Source: Termitomyces sp. T153 (taxonomy: Eukaryota; Basidiomycota; Agaricomycetes; Agaricales; Lyophyllaceae). From it: a DNA stretch of 52,175 nucleotides. The notes under the pieces are model-generated. The model searched no databases and was not told where the DNA came from. It saw only the letters and a program-made list of their open reading frames with translations. The position numbers and the translations under genes were made by a program. The stretch covers positions 1-52,175 of the forward strand of contig JACKQL020000203.1 in NCBI GenBank assembly GCA_018296165.2. The letters run 5' to 3'. Shown here in pieces: positions 21,602-32,618 of this stretch. How positions within the stretch are numbered: position 1 is the stretch's first letter; the number at the start of each line of letters is the position of its first letter.

Positions 21602-24600
21602 CTACCGCTTCAGCTTCATGGCATGCAATCGCTGTGAGACAGCAGCTAAAGGAGAGTCCGGCTCATCCTCGGATGACAGGTTGTGGCGTGGTGGCGTAGC
21701 CATCGAGGGCTGAGGTGAACTTGGGGGAGACGAATAAAGCGGAGACGGGGGCGTCGCTGAGCCCTGACGTCTGAAAGTAGCCAAACGTTCATTTCTGCAT
21801 TTGTTCCAGAGGTTCATTGCGGCTTTCTTGGCCTTTTCATCTTCCGTCACAGTCTGACTGATCATCTTGATAGCCTCGTCGAGAATACGAATAATGTGAT
21901 CGTGAATATCATGGAATTCTTCCCCATGGTACTTGTAACCAAGAATGAGGGTGGCCCACCATCTACGCACGTAGGGTTTCAGAGGTTCAAAGTAGGGGTG
22001 GAAATGGGTGACAACTTTCTCTTCGAACGCACTCCTCGGATTCCGATCCGTTACCAATTGCATTTTGCGCTCTTTTATGACCTCGGGGTCGCCCTCAAAT
22101 AGGCAGAAGACAACGTCTTTGAGTTGGCTATTAAATGTTGGAGCATGGTTGTCCAACTCTTCGCGTTCCATGTTGAGCCCGGGGCCCTTCCGAGTTAAAC
22201 ACAGACGGACTAGGACCCAAAGGAGCGATTCGACATCGTGAATCGCCTCATGCATGAAATGCGTCCTTGTTCTCGACCCGTCGAGAGTAAAGAGAAACTG
22301 TTCCGCAATCACTTCCGCGCTCATGTAAGGAAGAGTACCCTTGTGAAGGATCAATTACCATTCTTCATGCCCAAAAATAATATGGACTTGCCGTGCAAGG
22401 TGGACGGTCGGAAAAATCGGGCCAATCGTGAATTTTATCCTGCATGGAGGTGTGATAAAGTAGAACAAGCAACTGAAGGAAGACAACCTTACAATATTGT
22501 CCCATCCTAGATCAGTCACAGAGAGAGGATCTTCTGAAGCATTATTGCCGACTAACCCAGTGAATTTAGCAGCGTCTTCAATGTAGTGAGCAGCATCACT
22601 AGATCTGTCGAGCCATTTCAAAGCTCTGTCAAGAACATCAACATCCGCTTCCCTTTCCAAGTTTTCCAGAAGGGAGGATCGGGCATTCTTGCGTTTCACG
22701 TCGAGGTTGACTATTTCAGAAGATATAGGTTTCTTCCCTTTCGCCTTCTTGGCATGATCATAATCCATCAGGCGGCCCACAGCCGAACCATCCTGAACCT
22801 GAAATATCAAGAGGTTTCCAGTGCTGATATCGCGGTGTAAGATAAGTTTATCATGACTATATTTGTGTTCTATCATCACAAGCAATAATCAGAGCAAACA
22901 ACCAAAGAACAAGGCGCGAGCGCACCTCCGAGAAAGTCTCGAAAACATTGTGCAAGCTCCAGTAAAGAGAAAAACGCTTTGATCTCCCGCCCCATGGGCA
23001 TGAGGATGTTCACATGATGACGATCAAGAGGCGTATACCTATCCTTTGGTTTGGCATCAGGAACAGGAGCATCCTCAAATATATCACGCCTGTCTAGGCG
23101 ATTTTCAGCATCAGCGTCAGTCTCAGCTCTTTCGTCTGGGCGCAGTTGATCAGGGCGCTCGTAACGTTTAGCTGCCCAACCGTTGCGGATCAATTTGAAT
23201 GTACTGTCAATCTGGCCATTGATCTTGATGTCGTGATATAGAATAGCATGCTTCAGCTCGTCCTTTTCTCCTTTGTCTAGTATATCGTAGATTTCTCCTT
23301 CGAATGGGTATAGCTCCGGATCTGAGCCATCCGACCAAACTGGCCTCCAATAACGCTTGAGTGCATACGTCTAACAGAACAGCATCAGCGAATGATTCAG
23401 TAAAGGTCGTAGTATGATTTTGATTTGACCTGTTGAGGGTTGTCTTTCTCGTCAAATTTCACGACTTCGTATACGACGGTAGCCCGGCCGCAGATCTCCG
23501 CCGAACGTATCGCAGAGATGATGGCCACAGTGACGTACTTTTTTACCTTGTCATCTTGTTGTTCAACATCGATGACCCAATGGATGTTATAACGACCTGT
23601 TCCATGAATGCCCTCAAAGTTGTGGGCAATCGTATAAGACGGCTTGATATCGTTCGAAATCGGGCGATAAATCTGCATCGTTGTGTCCCAGCCGAGTTGT
23701 GCCGGGGTCATACTCGAGAAACCAGTCACAATTCGAATGAATCTTTCCGGTTGCTACACAAAATCAGTGAAAAGGACTAGGTCACAAATGAGAGATTACT
23801 TCTTACTTGGTGGATGTTGATGGCTTCATCTGTTATCGTAACCCCAGATCGATCGTACAACACTAGCGTGAGCTCGTCGAATAAGAGGACGAAACCTAAT
23901 ATAAAGCGCCGATCCAATTGTTCCGTCAAGACCTGACGCATATAAGTCGCAAGCTGCAGTACAGCGTCATAATGCTGGGTTTCTGTTTGCTTGACTTTGA
24001 TCTCGTACACGATATGGATACACATCCACCAAAGCTGATACAAGTCGAGCTAAGCAGAGATTAGCAAGGTGTATGTCTTTAGATAATGCAAGCACTTACA
24101 AGACGTTCCTTCTCTTCCATGCGTTTTTTCAGAGCCTCTTTGTTCTTCTTCGCAACACTGCGCGTCTGCCTCAATGTTTGATCTAGGGCGATCATCCGTT
24201 TGTCCAGTGCGTCGATATCAGCGTCGGGTTGGGCCCCTGTGCCATCAGGACGCCCTGCTGCCATATCTTTATCGAGAGATATCGGGGGAGTTTTATGGCG
24301 GTCTACATAGATGATGTTGGTTCGAACTTGCTGTGTGGTCATAGTGCTAACAATTGCATTCGAAATATCGGCAAGGGGCTTGTACAGTGGTTTTTCTTTT
24401 TTGGGACGCTTCTTCGGAAATCCTGCCCAGTGAGTGCCATTATATTTACCATCCTGTGTCAATGCTTGAAGTTTCTTGTCGATTGCACCTATATCAGGAA
24501 TGATTTTCTCCAAGAACGTCTCGATGGTGACAGTGTGGAGAGTATTTTTGATATCGCTCTCCACGTCAGTGTTGATCTGCGCCATTGGCATCTTTGTGCG

Positions 24601-24657
24601 TAGTGTGCTAACTGTAGTCGCCGACTTAACAGGCGTGTCTGTGAATTTCGAAGACAT
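21602..24657 (-). CDS. FunK1-type fungal protein kinase, intact
   Basis: Probable Ser/Thr-type kinase of the FunK1 family, expanded in multicellular basidiomycetes; substrates are unknown. Seven exons give 2733 bases in one frame (910 residues): 24,657-24,100, 24,049-23,807, 23,753-23,430, 23,370-22,926, 22,869-22,493, 22,439-22,392 and 22,339-21,602. Kinase motifs: catalytic loop HRDISTGN (about residues 535-542), DYD in LMDYDHAKK in place of DFG (559-561), activation segment GTLPYMSAEV (about 666) and HDVESLLWVL. Exon 6 is a 48-base micro-exon and the intron after it uses a GC donor (GCAAGT). The start MSSKFTDTP was preferred over the ATG 17 codons upstream because it lies after the promoter-like region shared with the decayed copy. 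The C-terminus is Ser/Pro-rich (TPPSPLYSSPPSSPQP). A second, decayed copy lies at 4037-7560. Confidence 0.92.
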
Positions 24658-25080
24658 GGCGTGGGGGGATGAGCGAACAATCGGACAAGTCAGAGCGGAA
24701 ACGGTCACCTTTTATTGGGCTTTTTATCGAAATAAATCACCAGACACGAGACCGACACAATGATATTACAAGATATGTCAAACAAATCCACGTAGAACCC
24801 CTGAACAAGTGACTAGTAGGGTCGATACCGGAAATTGAATGGTCCAAATAACTTCAAGTAAAGATTCCTGACGAAACTAAGGAGTCAAAAAGGTTTGCGA
24901 TATAGGCACCTCGCAGACTCTGATATCTGTAAGTTGAACAAGTGAGAACCTCACAAACTTTGAGGAGGATGGGCCACAGCGTTCGGGGTCAGTGCGCGTG
25001 TCAACTTGTGGCTTATTATTATTATTACCGACCTGAACAAATACATGCCACGTGGACATGAATATTCCCGTTCATACACC
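24658..25080 (-). promoter_or_regulatory. Upstream region of the intact FunK1 gene
   Basis: About 250 bases here (24,660-24,910) are shared with the upstream region of the decayed copy, including the CAATAAAAGGT block around 24,705-24,720. The rest, to about 25,080, is CpG-normal sequence without a recognisable gene. CpG content falls abruptly near 25,080, where the gypsy remnant begins. Confidence 0.55.
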
Positions 25081-25931
25081 CTTCACAAATTCAACCATGG
25101 AAAAGAAAGTGGCTGCCCTGTCCAACCACAAGGCTCAGATCAAAATAAAGCCTAAAAAGTGTGAGTAGAAGGGTAAGGGACCAGATCTGGGCAACTGGGG
25201 AAATGTGACTTATCAGACAACAAAAGATTGCCCACTGTGTAGTAGTGGTGCTTTGATGAAGCCATTGTCAGGAGGCAGGATAGCTTGGATGATGAGAGTG
25301 AAGTTGAGCACTGCAAACATATGCTGGCCTGAGCTGGAGAGTGCAAGGCCAGGAGAACCAACTTGCAAGCTGCGTCATATGGCACAGCTAAATATGAGAA
25401 GTTGGGGGTGTCTGGAAAACAATAATCTTGGGAAATCAGCTCTGTGGAACCAATGTTTGCGGAGTTGAACAAAATGATAGATAAGAGCACTCATTATAAA
25501 ATGGAGAGCAACAGGCTGGTGAAGAGAGCAAGTAGGAATCCAGCCTTCAGGGCTAGGCAAGCATTTAGGAAAAGACAGTAGTTACCTTGAGGAGGCATTC
25601 TGTAGCATTAGCCCCAATGGAGAAATGATCCCAGCTCCAGCAGTGAGTCCAATTCTGATGGTGGCAAAAGTCCCCATGGCAGACCTAAATTGTCCAATGA
25701 TGATGACTCTAGCAATGGGAGAAGACTTTTGGATGACTCTGACAAGGGCAGGAGAGATAGGAAAAGTAAAAAAAAAGGTCTTGTAAGCAAAGTAAGGGCA
25801 GGAAAAGCAAGAAAGGCACTTACAGCTGACTTAAGCCTATGCCACCCAAAAAGTACAATGGAGAGGTTGACACTGTGAAATACTATCAGTTCTTGTCTCA
25901 GTCACCAGCTTATCTGAGGAAGGGCTGCATA

Positions 25932-26706
25932 CAGTGGCTCAAAAACTGTCCCAATGTTTTATACTTTTTGAAAGATGACATTGGCATGAAGGATTGGATG
26001 TATTTAAACTTCTGGTTAAATCATGTAAAATACTATGGAATTATAGCTACAAATTGCATTTTAGGTTATGTAATTCAAATCAAAACTGATGGAGTAATGG
26101 CCATTTTAAAAGATTCACTCATCAGGACAGTTTTTTGAGCATCTCAAATTTTGGTATTTAGTACTTTGTATGTCCTCCATTTTGCTTTGATAACTGCTTG
26201 AATCCTTCTGGCATGCTTTCTATCAGTCTTTGGCATACCTCTGCTGGTATTCCATCCTACTCCTTTACAACCCTCTCCCACAATTCATGCACACCATGAG
26301 GTGTTTCATACTGCCTCAGCTGCTTCTTGAGGTACTCCCAGAGGTGTTCAATAGGGTTAAGATCAGGGGATTGGGCTGGCCACCAGAGGACATCAAAGTT
26401 GTTGTCTTCAAACCACTTGTTAGACTTTGTTGATATTCCCACATGCAATTTACTCTATATTTCTGACTAAAATAGGGATAAACCTGCAAAATTAGAGATG
26501 CTCAAAAAACTGTCTCAATGAATGAATATTTTGAAATGGCCATTACTCCATCAGTTTTGATTTGAATTATATCTAAAATGAAATTTGTAGCTATGATGCC
26601 ATAGTGTTTTACATGATTTGACCAGAATTTTAAATACTTCCAATCTTTCATGCCAATGTCATCTTTCAAAAAGTATAAAACATTGGGACAGTTTTTTCAG
26701 CCACTG
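25932..26706 (-). mobile_element. Short Tc1/mariner derivative in a gag remnant
   Basis: Flanked by TA (25,930-25,931 and 26,707-26,708), with inverted repeats starting CAGTGGCTCAAAAA on the left and the slightly diverged CAGTGGCTGAAAAA on the right. It is the same family as 7660-8784 but shorter (775 bp). On the minus strand it holds only the transposase C-terminus (FDVLWWPAQSPDLNPIEHLW from about 26,405), including the last acidic catalytic position. It interrupts the gag frame after YLRKG, and the gag reading resumes on the other side. Confidence 0.9.
26257..26448 (-). pseudogene. Tc1 transposase C-terminal fragment
   Basis: NNFDVLWWPAQSPDLNPIEH then LWEYLKKQLRQYETPHGVHE is the conserved C-terminal stretch of a Tc1 transposase, with the glutamate of the DDE triad in PIEH. 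No N-terminal or central domain is present in this copy. Confidence 0.85.
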
Positions 26707-27579
26707 TACCTAGTGAAGACTGAGTCCTGGAAATTGCAAATTTTCTGAAAGGAAGGGCTTACCAATTCTACCTGAACAAGGTCTCTATGGAGCTTGAGGA
26801 CTGGGACATTCATAGCTTCTTCAAAGAATTGTTCAATGCCTGCTTCTCACCTAATATCCAGCTTCTGCAGCAAGGTCATCTTGATGAATTGAGATAGGGC
26901 TCTTTGACTCTGCAGGAGTATGTGGCCAAAGATATTGTACCAAACTGTGAGTTACACTGACAAGAGGGAGAAGGCACAACCTTGGGGAGGAGATCAGGAG
27001 CATGAAGAGGAACACAAGGGCTCCAAGAACTTGGCTGCCAAGATAGTTGGGGTGGTGATGAGGCTGAGGTGAAATGCATTAAATGTGGAGGCACTTCCAA
27101 AACTTACCTGAGAATAACAATGTTAAGGCTGTTGCAGGACCAAGCAACAGACCTCCCAGCATAAGAAGCAACAATATCACTTACTTGCTGAAAAGAGGAA
27201 ACAGACCAATTGTAGGACCTGGCTGAGTCTACAACAGAGGGGCTCTCATCTACTAGAATACAGATCAAGTCTATGGCCATTCACTTTGGGGGTGTTCATA
27301 TGTGCAGAGTGCTATGAGGTTGTCCCTGATGGAGAAGATATTGCCCTGGAGACCTGTGCCCAAGATGGAGTTTGGGACAACTTCCCCCAAGACATTGTCA
27401 GGATATCAATGAGTGACATCCAGCTGAACCAACCAGAGTGCCACAAGCTTATGAGGACTCATGGGCAATTTGTGCTGAATATTTGCTTGAGTCTCAGCAG
27501 GCATTCCCTGAAGATGAGTCATGTTTCCACAATAGGAAGAAGGTTCCTGGTTTACCACACCAGTAAGACACAATACAGC

Positions 27580-27724
27580 TAGCAGTTTTAAATCCCCCAA
27601 GGTATGAGGGTGATCCAGAATGAGGGTCTATGTGATGAGATAAGCATTGGAGGCAGGTACCCCTTTTTGCTGCATGCCTCTATGTTATCTGGGAAAGCAA
27701 GACTAAAGCAACAGTTTTTTTGTG
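27580..27724 (+). repeat. Split direct repeat A1
   Basis: About 145 bp from TAGCAGTTTTAAATCCCCC to the T-run ending TTTTTTGTG. It matches A2 at 43,387-43,533 with scattered transitions. Confidence 0.9.
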
Positions 27725-27762
27725 AACTTTAAAGAGAACCCAATTACTGGAATTCTGAGACA

Positions 27763-28990
27763 TCATGCCAGAGCTGATGGTGAACCTGAATGAAGCAGTG
27801 TGCCCAGATTATGCATCAGAAGAATATGCTGCAATGCACAACCTCCTGGTTTGAGATGATGTCACCAAGGAAGAAGTGATAGCATTGCTGGTGAATGTCT
27901 GAAATGCAAACAACATGGTAGAGAAGGAGATATGAGGAAGACAAAGACAAGAGGAGGAAGAGGCAGAAAGGAAAAGAGAGTAACAACAGAGGAAGGCTCA
28001 GGAGTGAAGGGCTGCAGAGGAGGATATTGAGGAAGAGACAGCTAGGAAGGAAGAGCAGAGAAAGAACAAAGTGAAGTATGCAGAGGTATCTATGGCACCT
28101 CTGCTTGCCATGCCACCAAAAATTTTACCAGAAATTTTACCAGCCTATGCAACAATGTATCTGCAAAAAGGACTCTACATTGAGATGCTGTACTTCACAA
28201 ATGAAGGACTTGACTATGCACTGAAAACTTCAGACATCCATGAGGAGGACACACTAGTGCAGTTGTGGGACAGGGACAGGAACATGACATGGACCACTGC
28301 AGCAGTGTTGAGGGGTTTAAAGATCACCCTTGACAACAAGAATATCATCTGGGAACAGCTCTTGTTGGTAATACCATGATTCCTCAATATGATACATGTA
28401 GCAGGGTGGACTGATCAGAGGCAGAAGATGATGACAGACTTCTTCATGTCCCTGCAGATACACCCATACAGAGCAAGCAGGGATTCTCTAGACAAGGTGG
28501 CACTACTCTGTTATTTATCAGAGCAGAAGCAGCTGTGGCACCAGTCCTTGAATGCTGGCACAGGGGCTTGGAACATAGGCATCTTGAGTGAGTCTTTATT
28601 GCAATTAGCTGTGAACATGGTGTGCAGAGAGCATTGCAACAGGGAAGATGTGGTCAGAGCATGAGCCAATGCAGAAGGAGCACAAGCTGATGCAGAGAGG
28701 GAGCACATTGTGAGTAGTTCTATTCTTAAACCACAGCCAATACTGACCAGGCATATCACCTACTTTCTAAACACACATATTTTATCACCATTGCCATCAA
28801 TGCAAATGAACCACCTTGCACCAATGCCATTGGAAATGCTGATTCCATTGATCAACAAATGCCACTGACAATGTTGCCAACCTTGCCACCAGGACAATGC
28901 CAATGTGACCTGCCAATGACAATTGACAATGCCAATGATACTGCCATTGAAATGCAATTGCCAATGGGAAATATGCCAATGATGCACACA
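27763..28990 (+). pseudogene. ORF1 (Gag-like) of the tyrosine-recombinase retrotransposon
   Basis: It begins just after A1, near ATGCCAGAGCTGATG. After a charged, Glu/Lys-rich stretch (27,940-28,070, several stops) the best preserved part is 28,071-28,650: YLQKGLYIEMLYFTNEGLDY, LQIHPYRASRDSLDKVALLC and LWHQSLNAGTGAWNIG. I recognise this as a protein type common in agaricomycete genomes upstream of such RTs. Frames shift near 28,380 and stop near 28,663. The 28,790-28,990 stretch is made of repeated TGCCAATG-like words. Confidence 0.75.
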
Positions 28991-29309
28991 GTTCCAGAGG
29001 CAAGCATCTGAATGTGCAGCTATGCAGAGGGGAAGAAGCACCCAAGGCAACTGCCACATGCAATTTCATAGGCGCCAATCAGGCAGCCATCAGAGCTTGA
29101 GATCCCCAGTGCACCAAAGGGAGAGCAAGAGGGGGAGGGAGAAGTATGCCAAGAATAGAGGTGGGGGTGGGTGGGATGAGCACCACACATCAAAGGAGAG
29201 GGGTTGTTGGTGGCAGACCTACTTGATGAGTATGCAAGCATTTTGAAAGGGCTTTGGGAGGAGTTTTTATTTGGTTTCCTGAGCATTCAAATAACACAGG
29301 GCACTCCCC

Positions 29310-30916
29310 AACACAGCATCAGTGGTGGAGTTTGCAAATGAGTTTGAGGCCATTGTGGCTAAGGAGATCCAAAAGGGGCATTACATTGGCCCATTTTCGA
29401 GAGAGCAGCTGGAAAAAAACATGGGGCCCTTTCAGTTGCCCCCCTTTTCAATTATACCAAAGGTTGGAAAGCCAGGAAAGTATAGAGTCATCCAAAACAT
29501 GTCCTTCCCACACAGAAAAACTCAGGCCTATCCCAACCCATCTATCAATTCCTTCATTGACCCAAGCAAGTTCCCATGCATGTGGGGGACTTTTTTTGGC
29601 AATCTGCCAGCTCATATCAGGGTTCCCCCCAGTATCACAGATGGCTGTCTGAGATGTGGCAGAAGCCTACAGAACAATACTGCTTCATCATTCACAGTGG
29701 GCAGCAGCAGTGGTCAGGACAGGAAAGAGCAAGTATTGCATTGATTCTCATCTGTGCTTGGGGGCATCCCCATCATCTGGAGGATATGGGCAAGTGGCAG
29801 ATGTGGGCCTGGACATCATGTGGCATTGGGGAATCGGCCCAGCCATGACATGGATTGATGATTATGTATTCTTTAGGATCTTGCACAAACATTTACAGCC
29901 TTGTAATGACCACAGGGCACAGTGCAAAGAAGACATCAGGCAAGGGGAAACACACCAGTCAGGAGGACATATTTGGTTTGGGAGTAAGGTGTTTGAGGAT
30001 GGTACAGTACAAGAGTTTGTTGAGAACTGCAAATTGAAAATCCAGGGTCTGTCTGACATGAGCCCCTGGGGAGAAGAGGACAGAAACTACATGTAAAATC
30101 TGCAGGACATTGATGAAGTGTCAGGATGCCTGGGGATTTCATAGGAAAAATCAAAGGATATGCCATTTGTGGAGACAAATGTTTACATTGGGCTGGAATG
30201 GGACATCCTGTGTTGAACCATGGCATTATCCAGCACAAAGATCCAGAAATATCTTCAATCCATTAGTGAGTGGAAAAAATGAACCACCTTCAATCTGCAA
30301 GACATACAACAACTATATGGGAAGCTGTTACATGCCACTATGGTGCACTCTGAAAGATGGTCTTACCTCACAAGCTTGCAGGCCATGTCACCAGGAGCTA
30401 CTAATAGTCCTTTTGCTTGCAAGCACCTGCCAAGAGGAGTATTATAGGACTTTAATTGGTGGAAGGCAAAACTGCAAGGTGGGAGCAAACATCCCATACC
30501 AAAACCAATCAAACTCCATAATGTCAGGGCCTACTCTGATGCTAGCTCAGGGATTGGGATTGCCATTATCCTGAGTGGGTACTGGAGGGCATAGAGGCTT
30601 GTTCCAGGGTGGAGAACAGGAGGAGGAAAGAGGGACATACAATGGGCAGAGGCAATTGAGTTTGAGCTGCTCATTAGAGCTGTTGTGGCAGCAACCAAGG
30701 TGGAGGAGAGCCACAGATTGTTTGGAGATGGCCAAGGTGTTGTTGAGGGATGGTGGAATGGGCAAGGCCAAAATGCAGCTGTCAATGAAGTATTTTGGTG
30801 GATCTACATCTTCCTGGAACAGGAGGGAAGAAGTGGAAGTGTCTTCTCAGCCTATGTCCCAAGTGCAGAGAACCCTGCTGATGGACCCCTCAGAGGTAAG
30901 GGGTGGTAGTAAATAG
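29310..30916 (+). pseudogene. Reverse transcriptase and RNase H of the tyrosine-recombinase retrotransposon
   Basis: RT motifs: HYIGPFSREQLEKNMGPFQL, KPGKYRVIQNMSFPH, then after a frame change near 29,640 MAEAYRTILLHHSQW and the catalytic WIDDYVFF at 29,851-29,874. RNase H follows at about 30,530-30,900: AYSDASSGIGIAIILSGYW carries the first catalytic aspartate, and later AYVPSAENPADGPLRG. Several stops and frame changes make it non-functional. Confidence 0.85.
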
Positions 30917-31583
30917 GGGTGGAAGTGACTGACAAGTGACAGGTGTGTACCCGCCAAGGTCCAAGCTACTTCCACCAGTCAAAGTGCAGAGTAAAGCCAG
31001 AGAATTCCTCATCAATGCAACAGAAGAACCCTCTCCCACCAAGGTACAGTTACTATGGGAAGGGGAATACACATGAGAAGCAATTTGAGTCTAGAGGAAC
31101 TCCCTCTGGAAAGCAGCAGCAAGATGGCATTTCAAAGAGCAATCTTGGGATGAACAGGCAGCCAAGGAATGGTGAAGGGATGTTCAATGGAGTCAATAGG
31201 TTTGGGGCACCATTGCCAGACCCAACATCAACAGGGAGACTGAGACCCTATAGACCTGACCTTACCTCATTGTCTAGCCAAGAACAGGTTGGTGCAGTGG
31301 ATGCCCCACACAACAAGGAACACTGACCATAGGAGGGTGATGACTGAAGCTGACCTAAGAAGGGTGTTGACAGTGATGTTGGCATTATGGGCAGAGAGTA
31401 CAAAAGGCATCTACAGGGCAGGGCTACAGAAGAGAGATGCCCAGGTCACCCCTCACTAATATTGTCTTTCATTGCAGCATGTGTGGGGGCATACTTAGGA
31501 TCAGTGCTTGCAAATCACATCCATGGAGTCCAGGCATGGCACCTCCTGCACAGAGTAAAGTGGGAGGTGTCAGACATCAAGGT

Positions 31584-31588
31584 ATAGG
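31584..31588. repeat. Chromovirus target site duplication, left
   Basis: ATAGG directly before the 5' LTR. It is identical to 42,397-42,401 directly after the 3' LTR. Confidence 0.95.
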
Positions 31589-32586
31589 TGTCACGACCCG
31601 CTCCCTAGCTCCCTAGACACTGCTCCCAACCCCTCCCGATTTCCCATCTAACTCCCCTGAACCTTGCCCATACTTTTGCGCCCACACTGGACAACTCGGA
31701 CGCTTCTCCGGCAAACCCCAACAGCAACTCCCTCTCCGTAGCCATCAACACCCCCTGAAACCTTCCCCCACCGTTCCTGGCCATGTCATACGTCCCCGAC
31801 CCCCTACCCTAGTTCACCCGACCCGTCCCGGAGTGTCACAACGTCCCTGGAGCGGCTGCGCCCCCAACTGATCCCATCAGAATACCGCTGCGGCCCGACC
31901 TTGGATTGTACCCGACACCCATCGACTCCGCACAGCTCCGTTGACCCCCACCATCATATCCGCCGCCCTCGGGAGGCACCCAGTAGTCGCTATATAAGTC
32001 ATAGAATAACCCCTCGAACTTTAGTCTTGATATTACATTTACCGGTTTCCTATGTTTCGTCTCTCGTCTCGTCTCTATTTCTGTTTTTAGGTTTCAAATC
32101 TATCCTTTCTCAGTCTCGTCTCATTTCCATCTCATCTCGACTGTACATATTTCCTTGGTTCCTCTGAAGTTTCCTTGCTCCCTATGTCAGTACAAACTCC
32201 GCGCACGCACCACAACCTGAACATTCTTAACGACAACTCCGGACCTCGCTACCCGCTCGGCCCCAGAACCCACCAAGCCCCGGTAATCCCCTGTCCCGCT
32301 CCAACCCCGCCCCCATTAACCAAGAAGCCTCCGCCTACCCCACAATCTATTTGTGCACCCACTAACTAACCCTGACACCCGCCCAGGGTCAACAACCAGT
32401 ACCTTCGGTCTTAGACCCCTCTGAATCACTCAGGACTTGCTCGGGCCGCTCTCCCTAGGGACCCCCTCACAAGCTTTCCCCACCTCTGCTCCACCTCCGG
32501 ACGCCTGGTTATAAGCACAGGACATCGCGTCCGCCTAGTAAGGACTCGCCAGTGTACTGAGCCCCCATTGTCAGCGGAACCTGACA
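31589..32586 (+). repeat. Chromovirus 5' LTR
   Basis: 998 bp. It contains the promoter TATATAA (31,991-31,997) followed by TC-rich sequence. It differs from the 3' LTR at about 31 positions. I could not assign a primer-binding site with confidence in the bases right after it (TAATATCAAGAC). Confidence 0.97.
31991..31997 (+). promoter_or_regulatory. TATA box in 5' LTR
   Basis: TATATAA about 400 bases into the LTR. It is repeated at 41,801-41,807 in the 3' LTR, and diverged at the matching place in the solo LTR (TATTTAA, near 49,558). It probably directs transcription of gag-pol. Confidence 0.7.
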
Positions 32587-32618
32587 TAATATCAAGACTC
32601 CCCCTTACCCCGTTCTCA

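Larger units (their letters stand above)
25099..27578 (+). pseudogene. Decayed Ty3/gypsy-type Gag region
   Basis: Plus-strand fragments resemble the Gag of basidiomycete gypsy elements: MEKKVAALSNHKAQIKIKPK (25,099), LSNDDDSSN (25,690), MPPKKYNGEVDTVKYYQFLS (25,839) and, after a Tc1 insertion at 25,932-26,706, FYLNKVSMELEDWDIHSFF and KELFNACF (26,780-26,845). Near 27,075 KCIKCGG may be half of a zinc knuckle, and at 27,530 GRRFLVYHTSKTQY resembles the start of the following region. Many stops and frameshifts occur and CpG is almost absent. It ends at 27,578, where the split-repeat retrotransposon begins. I found neither its LTRs nor its pol. Confidence 0.65.

Noticed and set aside
31901..32369. 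ORFs inside the LTRs (also 41,648-42,179)
   Set aside because: They lie in LTR promoter and leader sequence, and the two copies show no coding-type conservation.
32587..32600. Primer-binding site after the 5' LTR
   Set aside because: TAATATCAAGAC only loosely resembles the initiator-tRNA-type TGGTATCAGAGC. The match is too weak to call.
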